DNA of 5,423 bases from Campylobacteraceae bacterium (lineage in GTDB: Bacteria > Campylobacterota > Campylobacteria > Campylobacterales > Sulfurovaceae): NCBI GenBank assembly GCA_027002665.1, contig JALWZK010000202.1:1-5423 (forward strand), written 5' to 3'. Positions 1 through 5,423 of this stretch are shown here, piece after piece. A program made the translations under genes and the position numbers. How positions within the stretch are numbered: the stretch's first letter is position 1; each line of letters opens with the position of its first letter. Below the pieces are notes generated by a model. That model had not been told where the DNA came from and searched no databases. It worked only from the letters and a program-made list of their open reading frames with translations.

Positions 1-977
1 ATATAGTGGTCAAAGAGAAGTTTGAAAAACTATTTAGAGGTGAATTGGATAAAGATGAAGCAAGGAAATTTTTAATAGATTTATATAGAGTAGGGGAGAG
101 TGCAAAGGATATAGCCATTGCATCATCTATTATGAGAAAATACTCCATAAAACTACCCATATCTAAAGAGCTACAAGATAGAGCAATAGATATAGTAGGC
201 ACAGGAGGAGATAGGAGTGGAAGTTTTAATATCTCTACAACAGTTGCATTACTTCTCTCATCTTTAGGTTCAGTGGTAGCAAAACATGGGAATAGAAGTA
301 TCACCTCAAAATCGGGTTCAGCAGACCTATTAGAAACTCTGGGAGTTAATCTAAATCTAACACCAGATAAGCAGGTAAAGATGTTAGAGGAGACAGGATT
401 TACCTTTATATTTGCAATAAATCACCATCCGGCTATGAAGCACATTATGCCAATTAGAAAATCGATAGAGCATAGAACAATATTTAATATCTTAGGACCT
501 CTAACAAATCCAGCAGGAGCAAAAAAGTATCTCTTAGGGGTATTCTCTTCGGATTATATTGAGAAGATGGCTCAAGCCTTAGTAGAGTTAGATACAAAGA
601 GAGCTTTTGTTGTAAGTGGTCGTGATGGAATGGATGAAATATCTCTATCTACAGTTACAGATTTTGCCTATGTTGAGAGTGGGAAAATATCGAAAGGGGT
701 AATTGAGCCAGAAGAGTTTGGATTTAAATTGGCACCTAAAGAGGCAATTGTAGGAGGAGATGCAGTTACCAACGCAAAAATAACCAAAAATATATTTTCA
801 AATAGTGCAACAGAGCCACAGAGAGATATAGTAATACTAAATGCAGGGTATGCACTATTTGCAGATGGAAAGGCAAGAGATATGCAAGAGGCTTTTGAGA
901 TGGCACAAGATGCCATAGAGAGTGGAAGAGCTTTAAAACATTTAGATTACATAGTTGAAGTCTCAAATAAACTATGA
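1..977 (+). CDS. trpD: Anthranilate phosphoribosyltransferase, 5'-partial
   Basis: This cytoplasmic enzyme transfers phosphoribose from PRPP to anthranilate, the second committed step of tryptophan synthesis. Counting residues from the GTG at 6, the family landmarks are complete: PRPP-loop GTGGD (65-69), NIST (75-78), KHGNR (93-97), SGSAD (103-107), NHHPAMK (139-145), RTIFNILGPLTNPAG (157-171) and the metal-binding Asp-Glu pair in GMDEIS (208-213). The frame is open to the left edge. As I remember them, close homologues begin about four residues earlier (M-x-Y-x pattern), and the partial codon at 1-2 (..AT) fits that Tyr. The true start is therefore probably a few bases outside the window, with the GTG at 6 as a less likely alternative. 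The stop TGA overlaps the tsaE start as ATGA, so the two are probably co-transcribed and translationally coupled. No other trp gene is visible here. The function is secure; only the start is uncertain. Confidence 0.95.
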   Translation, partial: IVVKEKFEKLFRGELDKDEARKFLIDLYRVGESAKDIAIASSIMRKYSIKLPISKELQDRAIDIVGTGGDRSGSFNISTTVALLLSSLGSVVAKHGNRSITSKSGSADLLETLGVNLNLTPDKQVKMLEETGFTFIFAINHHPAMKHIMPIRKSIEHRTIFNILGPLTNPAGAKKYLLGVFSSDYIEKMAQALVELDTKRAFVVSGRDGMDEISLSTVTDFAYVESGKISKGVIEPEEFGFKLAPKEAIVGGDAVTNAKITKNIFSNSATEPQRDIVILNAGYALFADGKARDMQEAFEMAQDAIESGRALKHLDYIVEVSNKL

Positions 978-1429
978 AGAAGATATTTAAAGCCAATATA
1001 GATGAGTTAGATATAGTGGCAGAGTATCTAAATAGAACTATACCAAGAGATGCTATTATATTTTTAATTGGAGATTTGGCTTCAGGAAAGACAACTCTAA
1101 CTAAGGCAATTGCTAAGTCTAAGGGAATTAAGAGTATCATTACATCTCCCACTTTTTCACTTCAACATGTATATAGTAGCGATTTTTTTCACTACGATTT
1201 ATATAGAATAGACTATATTGAGTTTATGCAGTTGGGTATATTTGAGGAGTTTAATAGGAGTGGTTGGCACTTAATAGAGTGGGGTGATGATTTATTAAAG
1301 AGCTTTCTTATAGATGCTGGATATAATATCTTTACTATTACAATAACCCCTTATGAAAATGGAAGAGAGTATATTATTAATGGAAGAACAACACATATTA
1401 GAGGCTCAACATCTATCAAAAACTATTAA
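974..1429 (+). CDS. tsaE: tRNA threonylcarbamoyladenosine biosynthesis ATPase TsaE
   Basis: TsaE is the small P-loop ATPase that works with TsaB and TsaD to place threonylcarbamoyl on A37 of ANN-decoding tRNAs (t6A). It is a cytoplasmic protein of 151 residues, within the usual size for the family. Visible motifs are Walker A GDLASGKT (33-40), the switch-like SPTF (58-61), HYDLYR (73-78) and IEW (101-103, with the conserved Glu102). The Walker loop reads 'ASG' where many bacteria have 'GAG'; I believe this is common in Campylobacterota. The ATG lies in an ATGA overlap with the trpD stop. The only Shine-Dalgarno-like sequence, GAAG at 957-960, is 13 nt away, so translation probably depends on ribosomes finishing trpD. 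The last 50 nt overlap lptB. The C-terminus contains a near-duplicated heptad, NGREYII then NGRTTHI (about 129-142), encoded by an imperfect 21-nt repeat. Confidence 0.93.
   Translation: MKKIFKANIDELDIVAEYLNRTIPRDAIIFLIGDLASGKTTLTKAIAKSKGIKSIITSPTFSLQHVYSSDFFHYDLYRIDYIEFMQLGIFEEFNRSGWHLIEWGDDLLKSFLIDAGYNIFTITITPYENGREYIINGRTTHIRGSTSIKNY
1359..1400 (+). repeat. Imperfect 21-nt tandem repeat in tsaE/lptB overlap
   Basis: Units 1359-1379 and 1380-1400 both begin ATGGAAGA and end TATTA, with 13 of 21 positions identical. In the tsaE frame they read NGREYII and NGRTTHI. In the lptB frame they read MEESILL and MEEQHIL. Each unit begins with an in-frame ATG for lptB. This could be an old short duplication that supplied an extra start codon and lengthened TsaE, or it could be chance in A+T-rich sequence. 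The mismatched middle makes the duplication reading uncertain. Confidence 0.4.
1361..1369 (+). promoter_or_regulatory. Probable lptB ribosome binding site inside tsaE
   Basis: The purine run GGAAGAGAG ends 10 nt before the ATG at 1380 and is the best Shine-Dalgarno candidate for lptB. The alternative ATG at 1353 is preceded by CCCCTT-type pyrimidine sequence with no such site. This supports the shorter, 243-residue LptB. The site lies within tsaE coding sequence, so lptB initiation probably happens while ribosomes are reading the end of tsaE. Confidence 0.5.
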
Positions 1430-2111
1430 AAAGACAAAAATTATTCATGATATATCATTAAATATTAAATCCCGTGAGATAGTGGGACTATTGGGACCAA
1501 ATGGAGCAGGTAAAAGCACGACATTTTATATGATTTGTGGTATTACAGATGTTACAACAGGTAAAGTTTTCTTAGATGGTAAAGATATTACAAGACTTCC
1601 CCTGAGTGCAAGAGCCAAATTGGGAATAGGATATCTCCCACAGGAGTCAAGTATATTTAAAGATTTAACAGTTGAAGAGAATCTATTAATGGGTGCAAAG
1701 GCTATGAAGTTAGATAGAAAATTAACTCGAAAAAGAATAGAAGACCTATTAAATCTATTTAATATAGAGCCAATTAGAAAGAGATATGGTATCCAACTTA
1801 GTGGTGGAGAGAGAAGACGAGCTGAAATAGCAAGAGCCTTAGTAGCTAGACCGAAATTTCTGTTACTTGATGAACCATTTGCAGGAGTTGATCCAATATC
1901 TGTGGAGGATATTCAAGGAATTATTAGACAGTTAATAGATCTTAATATGGGTGTTTTAATTACAGACCATAATGTAAGAGAGACTTTAGGTATCTGTAAT
2001 AGAGCTTATGTAATGCGAAATGGAGAGATGTTAGCAACTGGTAGCAGTGAAGAGATAATGAATGATAAAAATGTGAAAAAATACTACTTAGGAGAAAATT
2101 TTCACTTTTAA
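1380..2111 (+). CDS. lptB: LPS export ABC transporter ATP-binding protein LptB
   Basis: LptB is the cytoplasmic ATPase dimer that drives LptFG to extract lipopolysaccharide from the inner membrane and push it along the Lpt bridge. With the start at 1380 the protein has 243 residues, close to E. coli LptB (241). All ABC motifs are present: Walker A GPNGAGKST (39-47), Q-loop in YLPQESS (Gln88), signature LSGGERRR (140-147), Walker B LLLDEPF with catalytic Glu165, D-loop GVDP (169-172) and H-loop His197. The C-terminus YYLGENFHF resembles the YLGE-F ending of LptB orthologues, which argues against a generic branched-chain amino acid transporter ATPase. In-frame ATGs also exist at 1353 and 1359. 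I chose 1380 because the protein then begins like known orthologues and a purine-rich site lies about 10 nt upstream. The gene overlaps tsaE by 50 nt (77 nt from 1353). No rpoN follows, unlike in many relatives. Confidence 0.93.
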   Translation: MEEQHILEAQHLSKTIKKTKIIHDISLNIKSREIVGLLGPNGAGKSTTFYMICGITDVTTGKVFLDGKDITRLPLSARAKLGIGYLPQESSIFKDLTVEENLLMGAKAMKLDRKLTRKRIEDLLNLFNIEPIRKRYGIQLSGGERRRAEIARALVARPKFLLLDEPFAGVDPISVEDIQGIIRQLIDLNMGVLITDHNVRETLGICNRAYVMRNGEMLATGSSEEIMNDKNVKKYYLGENFHF

Positions 2112-2211
2112 GTATAGTTAAATTTATGTAACTAAAATACCCAACTAAATTATCTTATCTACTTAATCCTACTTTATTATCTCTGTAACTCTATACTAAG
2201 CAGTTCTAAGT

Positions 2212-2217
2212 TATAAT
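2212..2217 (+). promoter_or_regulatory. Probable sigma-70 -10 box for atpB
   Basis: A perfect TATAAT, preceded by AGT in the manner of an extended -10, lies 33 nt upstream of the atpB ATG. Transcription would start near 2224 and give a leader of about 27 nt containing the AGGA Shine-Dalgarno at 2240-2243 (7 nt from the start codon). No good TTGACA-like -35 sits 16-18 nt upstream, which is usual for Campylobacterota promoters. A second, weaker box, TATACT, lies at 2192-2197. The presence of a promoter here suggests atpB is not simply read through from the lptB operon. Confidence 0.5.
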
Positions 2218-2250
2218 TTCTTGAAATAATTTGTAACATAGGACGGACAG

Positions 2251-2940
2251 ATGGAAGGTGTTTTTACTTTTTTAGGTGCATTTACAGGGCATGGAAATGG
2301 TGTAATTATGGCTCATATAATATTAGTAGCAGGACTTGCTCTACTCTTAGCTAAGTATGCAACTACAACTTTAAGGGCAGTGCCGACAGGCACTCAAAAT
2401 GTTATGGAAGCATATCTTACGGGTGTAATCGCTATGGGAAAAGATACTATAGGTGAGAAGTTAGCAAGAAAATATCTCCCCTTAGTTGCTACTGTTGGTA
2501 TCTTCATATTTATATCAAATGTCATTGGTATTATTCCCGGATTTGAATCTCCAACTGCAAATATCAATGTAACTCTACCTCTTGCAATAGTGGTATTTGT
2601 ATATTATAACTATGAGGGAATTAGAGAACATGGTGTAGCACACTATTTTGCTCACTTTATGGGACCTGTTAAGCTATTAGCTCCATTAATGTTTCCAATT
2701 GAGATAGTATCTCATATTTCAAGAATTATCTCACTATCATTCCGACTTTTTGGAAATATTAAGGGTGATGACCTCTTTTTATGGGTTCTCCTAATGTTAG
2801 TCCCTTATATTGCACCTCTTCCTGCATATCTACTATTAACATTTTCAGCACTACTCCAAACATTTGTATTTATGATTTTAATCTATGTATATCTGGCAGG
2901 TGCTGTATTAATGGACGAAGAACACTTAGAGGCTCTATAG
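2251..2940 (+). CDS. atpB: F-type ATP synthase Fo subunit a
   Basis: Subunit a is the membrane stator of Fo. Its half-channels carry protons to and from the c-ring. The 229-residue protein is hydrophobic, with likely membrane segments near 20-36, 78-96, 106-120, 143-162, 174-193 and 195-219. The essential arginine is Arg165 in [14 protein letters not shown] (161-174). Asp174 lies where E. coli has Glu219, and Gln203 in ALLQTFVFM matches E. coli Gln252. [17 protein letters not shown] (96-112) is the conserved segment before the channel region. The short hydrophilic C-terminus (MDEEHLEAL) is intact. The start has an AGGA site (2240-2243) at 7-nt spacing. The gene stands apart from the other atp genes: neither subunit c nor b is next to it. 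A solitary atpB is known from Campylobacterota such as C. jejuni. A promoter precedes it and a strong hairpin follows it, so it is probably transcribed alone or nearly so. Confidence 0.97.
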   Translation: MEGVFTFLGAFTGHGNGVIMAHIILVAGLALLLAKYATTTLRAVPTGTQNVMEAYLTGVIAMGKDTIGEKLARKYLPLVATVGIFIFISNVIGIIPGFESPTANINVTLPLAIVVFVYYNYEGIREHGVAHYFAHFMGPVKLLAPLMFPIEIVSHISRIISLSFRLFGNIKGDDLFLWVLLMLVPYIAPLPAYLLLTFSALLQTFVFMILIYVYLAGAVLMDEEHLEAL

Positions 2941-2947
2941 AACCCTC

Positions 2948-2979
2948 AAAATAGATGTATATATACATCTATTTTTATA
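2948..2979 (+). terminator. Palindromic hairpin with T-tract after atpB
   Basis: Positions 2948-2975 are a perfect inverted repeat, with left half AAAATAGATGTATA and its exact complement following. RNA would fold into a 12-bp stem with a TATA loop, followed by a mostly T tail (2972-2979, broken by one A at 2977). It begins eight bases after the atpB stop, which fits an intrinsic terminator, although the stem has only two G-C pairs. Because it is a perfect dyad with a TGTATATATACA core lying 20 nt before the next start codon, it could also be an operator for a dimeric regulator. Terminator is the simpler reading. Confidence 0.6.
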
Positions 2980-2994
2980 TATTAAAGATGTGTT

Positions 2995-3537
2995 ATGATT
3001 AGCTATGCTATAACTGACCCTTCAACATTAAACTTCAATAACCTCTCTTCAGACTTAAAAAGATTTGCTCAAAAAGCAGATATGATTCTCTACCGAGATA
3101 AAGATAGTGATAATTATAAATCTAATGCTAAGATATTTATGGCTGAAGCTAGAAAATATAAATTTGATAAGATTCTACTCCACCAAAGTATAGATTTAGC
3201 ATGTCTATATACGGCTGATGGAGTTCATCTAACCTCATCACAAATAGATCTAATAGAAAAGGCCAAATTTTTTAAACTCTTTACCATTGTAAGCACACAT
3301 ACTCTATCTGAGGTTAAAGAGGCAGAGAGGTTAGGTGCAGATATGATAACCTTTAGTCCTATTTTTAAAACACCAAATAAAGAGGAGCCGAAAGGTTTAG
3401 AGGTGCTTAAAGAGATTGTTTCCAGAGTATCCATTCCTGTTATAGCCTTAGGTGGTATTTTAACGAAAGAGCAGATAGAGGATTGTGAAAGAGTTGGTGC
3501 AAAGGGATTTGCCTCTATTAGATATTTTGCTCAATAG
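2995..3537 (+). CDS. ThiE/TenI-family (thiamine phosphate synthase-like) protein
   Basis: The protein belongs to the ThiE/TenI TIM-barrel family. ThiE joins HMP-pyrophosphate and thiazole phosphate to make thiamine phosphate; TenI isomerises the thiazole. Visible landmarks are ITDP at the N-terminus (6-9), LYRDK (32-36), ADGVHL (74-79), the STH strand (100-102), GADMITFSPIF (114-124), PNKEEPKGLEVL (127-138), ALGGI (151-155) and GFASIR (171-176). At 180 residues it is shorter than typical ThiE (about 210). The ND-type metal motif before the 'DLA' helix is replaced by His63-Gln64, and the GQxD motif after GVHL is TSSQ. I remember similar short proteins in Sulfurimonas relatives annotated as thiamine phosphate synthase. 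The start at 2995 is the only ATG in frame (stop TAA at 2983-2985), with a weak AAAG site at 7-nt spacing. Family membership is firm; whether it makes thiamine phosphate, or something else, is not settled, so no symbol is given. Confidence 0.8.
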   Translation: MISYAITDPSTLNFNNLSSDLKRFAQKADMILYRDKDSDNYKSNAKIFMAEARKYKFDKILLHQSIDLACLYTADGVHLTSSQIDLIEKAKFFKLFTIVSTHTLSEVKEAERLGADMITFSPIFKTPNKEEPKGLEVLKEIVSRVSIPVIALGGILTKEQIEDCERVGAKGFASIRYFAQ

Positions 3538-3563
3538 TTTAACCTTTAGTTAGATAGACTAAG

Positions 3564-3610
3564 CTTTATTAACTATGATTTATTAAATTGTTTACTAACT
3601 GTTAATAAAG
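3564..3610 (+). repeat. 10-bp inverted repeat upstream of moxR
   Basis: CTTTATTAAC at 3564-3573 is exactly complementary to GTTAATAAAG at 3601-3610, with 27 nt between. The right arm ends six bases before the TATAAT box at 3617. A second, shorter pair, AGTTAG (3548-3553) and CTAACT (3595-3600), crosses the first, so the two cannot form one simple hairpin. The pairs could be operator half-sites, alternative RNA structures at the end of the thiE-like transcript, or chance in A+T-rich DNA. There is no T-tract right after the right arm, so this is not a standard terminator. Confidence 0.4.
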
Positions 3611-3616
3611 TAGCTA

Positions 3617-3622
3617 TATAAT
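3617..3622 (+). promoter_or_regulatory. Probable sigma-70 -10 box for moxR-DUF58
   Basis: TATAAT lies 35 nt before the moxR ATG in an otherwise gene-free, A+T-rich 120-bp gap. Transcription would begin near 3629. The leader would include AGGA (3642-3645) as ribosome binding site, at a rather long 12-nt spacing. No -35 at canonical distance is evident: TTGTTT at 3588-3593 is 23 nt away. It is the likely promoter for the two-gene unit that follows. Confidence 0.45.
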
Positions 3623-3657
3623 ATCTTAAATTTTTATTTTAAGGAACAATTTGACAC

Positions 3658-4602
3658 ATGAATAAAATAGATAGTATAAAAAAAGAGGTCAAAAAAATTA
3701 TTGTAGGACAGGAGGAGTTAATCGACTCTCTACTTGTTGGACTTATTGCAGATGGGCATATCTTAGTTGAGGGTGTTCCCGGACTTGCAAAAACAACAGC
3801 CATAAATGCAATCTCAAAAGCCTTAGGGGTTGAATTTAAGAGAGTTCAATTTACACCCGACCTACTACCGAGTGATGTGACAGGAACAGAGATATATAAT
3901 CCTAAAGATGCAGAGTTTAGTATAAAAAAGGGTCCTATCTTTACAAACCTACTTTTGGCAGATGAGATAAATAGGGCCCCTGCCAAGGTGCAGTCGGCAC
4001 TACTTGAAGTTATGCAGGAGAGACAGGTAACAATTGGAGATAGAACATTTAAAATTAATGAGCCATTCCTCGTTATGGCAACAGAAAACCCGGTGGAACA
4101 GGAGGGAACATATCGACTTCCAGAGGCTCAATTGGATAGATTTATGTTAAAGGTCTTAGTGGGATATAATACCCTACAAGAGGAGCTTGAGATTGTAAAT
4201 AGAGTAGCAATTAGTGGATTTGAAGAGATAAATAGTGTTGCAAATATTGATGATTTAATGGAGATAAAGGAGAATTTTAAAAAAGTTCATGTAGATAATG
4301 CCATTAAAGAGTATATGGTAAAGATTGTATTTGCTACAAGATATCCAAAAGAGTATGGGGTAGATGAGGTAGATAACTATATCAGTTTTGGAGCAAGTCC
4401 AAGAGCATCTATAGATTTATATAAGGCAAGTTGTGCTATTGCTCTAATTCGTGGAAAAGATTTTGTGACACCATTGGATATTAGTTATATTGCAACAAGT
4501 GTATTGAGACATAGAATTATCTTAAACTATAAGGCACAAGCAAAAAATATTCAGACAGAAGATATTATTCAGAAAATTCTTGAAAAAATAAAAACACCAT
4601 AA
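3658..4602 (+). CDS. MoxR-family AAA+ ATPase
   Basis: MoxR ATPases are cytoplasmic hexameric chaperone-like proteins, usually paired with von Willebrand-A-domain partners. They are implicated in enzyme maturation, metal insertion or envelope stress. At 314 residues the size is typical. Motifs are Walker A GVPGLAKTT (39-47, in the GxPGxAKT form of this family), QFTPDLLPSDVTGTEIY (64-80), Walker B LLLADEIN (98-105) with Asp102 and Glu103, NRAPAKVQSALLEVMQE (105-121), sensor-1 ATENP (Asn144), the LPEAQLDRF segment with Arg161 as likely arginine finger, and sensor-2 GASPRA with Arg249. The C-terminal lid helices are complete. The ATG at 3658 is the first possible start because an in-frame TGA lies at 3652-3654. 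The gene ends 13 bp before a DUF58 gene, the classic MoxR partner arrangement. Family identity is certain; the substrate is unknown. Confidence 0.95.
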   Translation: MNKIDSIKKEVKKIIVGQEELIDSLLVGLIADGHILVEGVPGLAKTTAINAISKALGVEFKRVQFTPDLLPSDVTGTEIYNPKDAEFSIKKGPIFTNLLLADEINRAPAKVQSALLEVMQERQVTIGDRTFKINEPFLVMATENPVEQEGTYRLPEAQLDRFMLKVLVGYNTLQEELEIVNRVAISGFEEINSVANIDDLMEIKENFKKVHVDNAIKEYMVKIVFATRYPKEYGVDEVDNYISFGASPRASIDLYKASCAIALIRGKDFVTPLDISYIATSVLRHRIILNYKAQAKNIQTEDIIQKILEKIKTP

Positions 4603-4615
4603 GTAGGAACTTCTC

Positions 4616-5423
4616 ATGCAACAGGTAGCAAAAGAGATACTCCTTAGAGCTAAGAAAGATGTATTTTCTGGAAATCTTGGAAACTATCTTACCACCTTCA
4701 AGGGTGATGGATTAGATTTTAGAGAGATTAGAGATTATGAGTATGGTGATGATATTCGTAAAATTAACTGGAAAGCAACAGCTAAGAGTGGTAGTCTAAA
4801 GACAAATGTCTTTAATGAGGAGAGAGAACTAAATATAGTTATTGTCTTTATGATTAGTGGAACACTCCATTTTGGCTCAGTAAAGTTAAAACAGGAGGTT
4901 GTCACAGAGATTATGGCACTCTTGGCCTTCTCTTCAATCAAAAATGATAACCGTCTTCAGAGCATATTTTTTGAAAAGAGGTTGGAGAAGTTCTTTGAGC
5001 CAACTAAAAATGATGCCATTATCTATCAATTGGTCGATAGTGCCATAGAGTTTGATACTATCAAGAGAGAGTTTGACTATAGAGAGTTTTGTAATTTTAT
5101 AAATGGAGTTGTCAAACAGAAATCCCTCATCTTTATGGTTGGAGACTTCTATGGAGATGTTGATTTAAGTGAGATAGCTCATAAAAACGAGGTTTATGCA
5201 ATAATTGTTAGAGATAGATTAGAGGAGAATCCTCTTCTAACGGGAGAGTATGAGCTAATTGACCCAAATAGTCTAAATTCAGAAGATATAATCATAGATA
5301 AAGATATAGCAGAGGAGTATAGAAAGATAGTAGAGCAGAGAGATAAGGAGATGTATGAGCATTTCTTACAACATCAAATCACCTATGGAAAGATATATAC
5401 TAATGATGATATATATATTAGAT
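4616..5423 (+). CDS. DUF58 domain protein, 3'-partial
   Basis: The reading frame is open from ATG 4616 to the window end, giving 269 residues without a stop. The ATG has a good site (AGGA, 4605-4608, 7-nt spacing). The DUF58 hallmark is at residues 33-57: LDFREIRDYEYGDDIRKI followed by NWKATAK. A conserved EEREL (68-72) leads into a von Willebrand-A-like strand (NIVIVF, 73-78) and a second strand LIFMVGDF (171-178). The usual MIDAS D-x-S-x-S is Met79-Ile-Ser81-Gly-Thr83, lacking the metal-coordinating Asp. No membrane segment or signal peptide is seen, so it is probably cytoplasmic or membrane-associated via partners. DUF58 proteins are usually about 290-300 residues, so only a short C-terminal tail is missing. 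It sits 13 bp after moxR and is surely co-transcribed with it. The biochemical function of DUF58 is not established. vWA-domain (Bat-like) genes may follow beyond the window. Confidence 0.92.
   Translation, partial: MQQVAKEILLRAKKDVFSGNLGNYLTTFKGDGLDFREIRDYEYGDDIRKINWKATAKSGSLKTNVFNEERELNIVIVFMISGTLHFGSVKLKQEVVTEIMALLAFSSIKNDNRLQSIFFEKRLEKFFEPTKNDAIIYQLVDSAIEFDTIKREFDYREFCNFINGVVKQKSLIFMVGDFYGDVDLSEIAHKNEVYAIIVRDRLEENPLLTGEYELIDPNSLNSEDIIIDKDIAEEYRKIVEQRDKEMYEHFLQHQITYGKIYTNDDIYIR

Noticed and set aside
668..1152. Two overlapping minus-strand open frames (668-916 and 766-1152) across the end of trpD and start of tsaE.
   Set aside because: They lie opposite clearly conserved trpD and tsaE coding sequence, have low-complexity hydrophobic translations with no recognisable motif, and lack a convincing ribosome binding site.
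2073..2109. Possible lptB terminator: GTGAAAA (2073-2079) pairing with TTTTCAC (2099-2105), followed by TTTT.
   Set aside because: The stem is only 7 bp with a 19-nt loop, lies inside the coding end, and has a short T-run, so it is too weak to call.
1353..2111. Longer 252-residue LptB starting at 1353.
   Set aside because: It lacks a Shine-Dalgarno site and adds nine residues not expected from orthologues. The ATG at 1380 has a purine-rich site and gives the usual length.
3225..3434. Minus-strand 69-codon open frame within the thiE-like gene.
   Set aside because: It mirrors the conserved barrel region of the + strand gene and shows no family motif of its own.
2995..3537. Calling the thiE-like gene thiE outright.
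   Set aside because: The family is clear, but key metal-site residues differ and the protein is short, so the sequence alone does not separate ThiE from TenI-like activity.
4735..4941. Minus-strand 68-codon open frame within the DUF58 gene.
   Set aside because: The + strand here encodes the DUF58 hallmark motif and the vWA-like strand, so this is a shadow frame.
1..5423. Mobile element, CRISPR array, tRNA/rRNA, toxin-antitoxin or defence gene.
   Set aside because: I saw no transposase, long terminal repeats, regularly spaced repeats, cloverleaf sequence or such protein motifs in any gene or intergenic gap, and base composition looks uniform.

Overview
The window is an A+T-rich stretch carrying seven protein-coding genes, all on the + strand. 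Both ends cut through a gene. It looks like a chromosomal segment from a Campylobacterota (epsilonproteobacterial) organism, probably near the Sulfurovum/Sulfurimonas group. The evidence is the block trpD-tsaE-lptB, a stand-alone ATP synthase subunit a with the '[10 protein letters not shown]' motif I associate with this phylum, the short ThiE-like protein, heavy AGA (Arg) and TTA/CTA (Leu) codon use, and TATAAT -10 boxes without a clear -35. The phylum assignment comes from remembered family features, not from a search.

Left block (1-2111): trpD (anthranilate phosphoribosyltransferase, 5' end just outside the window), tsaE (tRNA t6A synthesis ATPase) and lptB (LPS-export ABC ATPase) form one tightly packed operon. 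trpD and tsaE share an ATGA overlap, and lptB starts inside the end of tsaE. In relatives such as Helicobacter pylori and Campylobacter jejuni, lptB is followed by rpoN (sigma-54). Here it is followed by a 139-bp non-coding gap and then atpB.

Middle block (2112-3537): a TATAAT-type promoter precedes atpB (Fo subunit a, with its essential arginine present). A perfect 28-bp palindrome with a T-tract follows, probably the atpB terminator. Next is a 180-residue ThiE/TenI-family protein that keeps the barrel landmarks but lacks the Asp residues that bind Mg2+-pyrophosphate in canonical thiamine phosphate synthase.

Right block (3538-5423): after a 120-bp intergenic region with a 10-bp inverted repeat and a TATAAT box comes a MoxR AAA+ ATPase. 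A DUF58 protein follows 13 bp later and runs off the window. This is the usual start of a MoxR/DUF58/von Willebrand-A cassette. The DUF58 protein has a degenerate metal-binding (MIDAS) motif.

The genes are mostly housekeeping, for tryptophan synthesis, tRNA modification, envelope LPS transport, energy conversion and probably thiamine metabolism. The only module with an open function is the MoxR-DUF58 pair. I saw no tRNA, rRNA, CRISPR array, insertion sequence, phage gene or defence system, and no convincing sign of a wholly new system.
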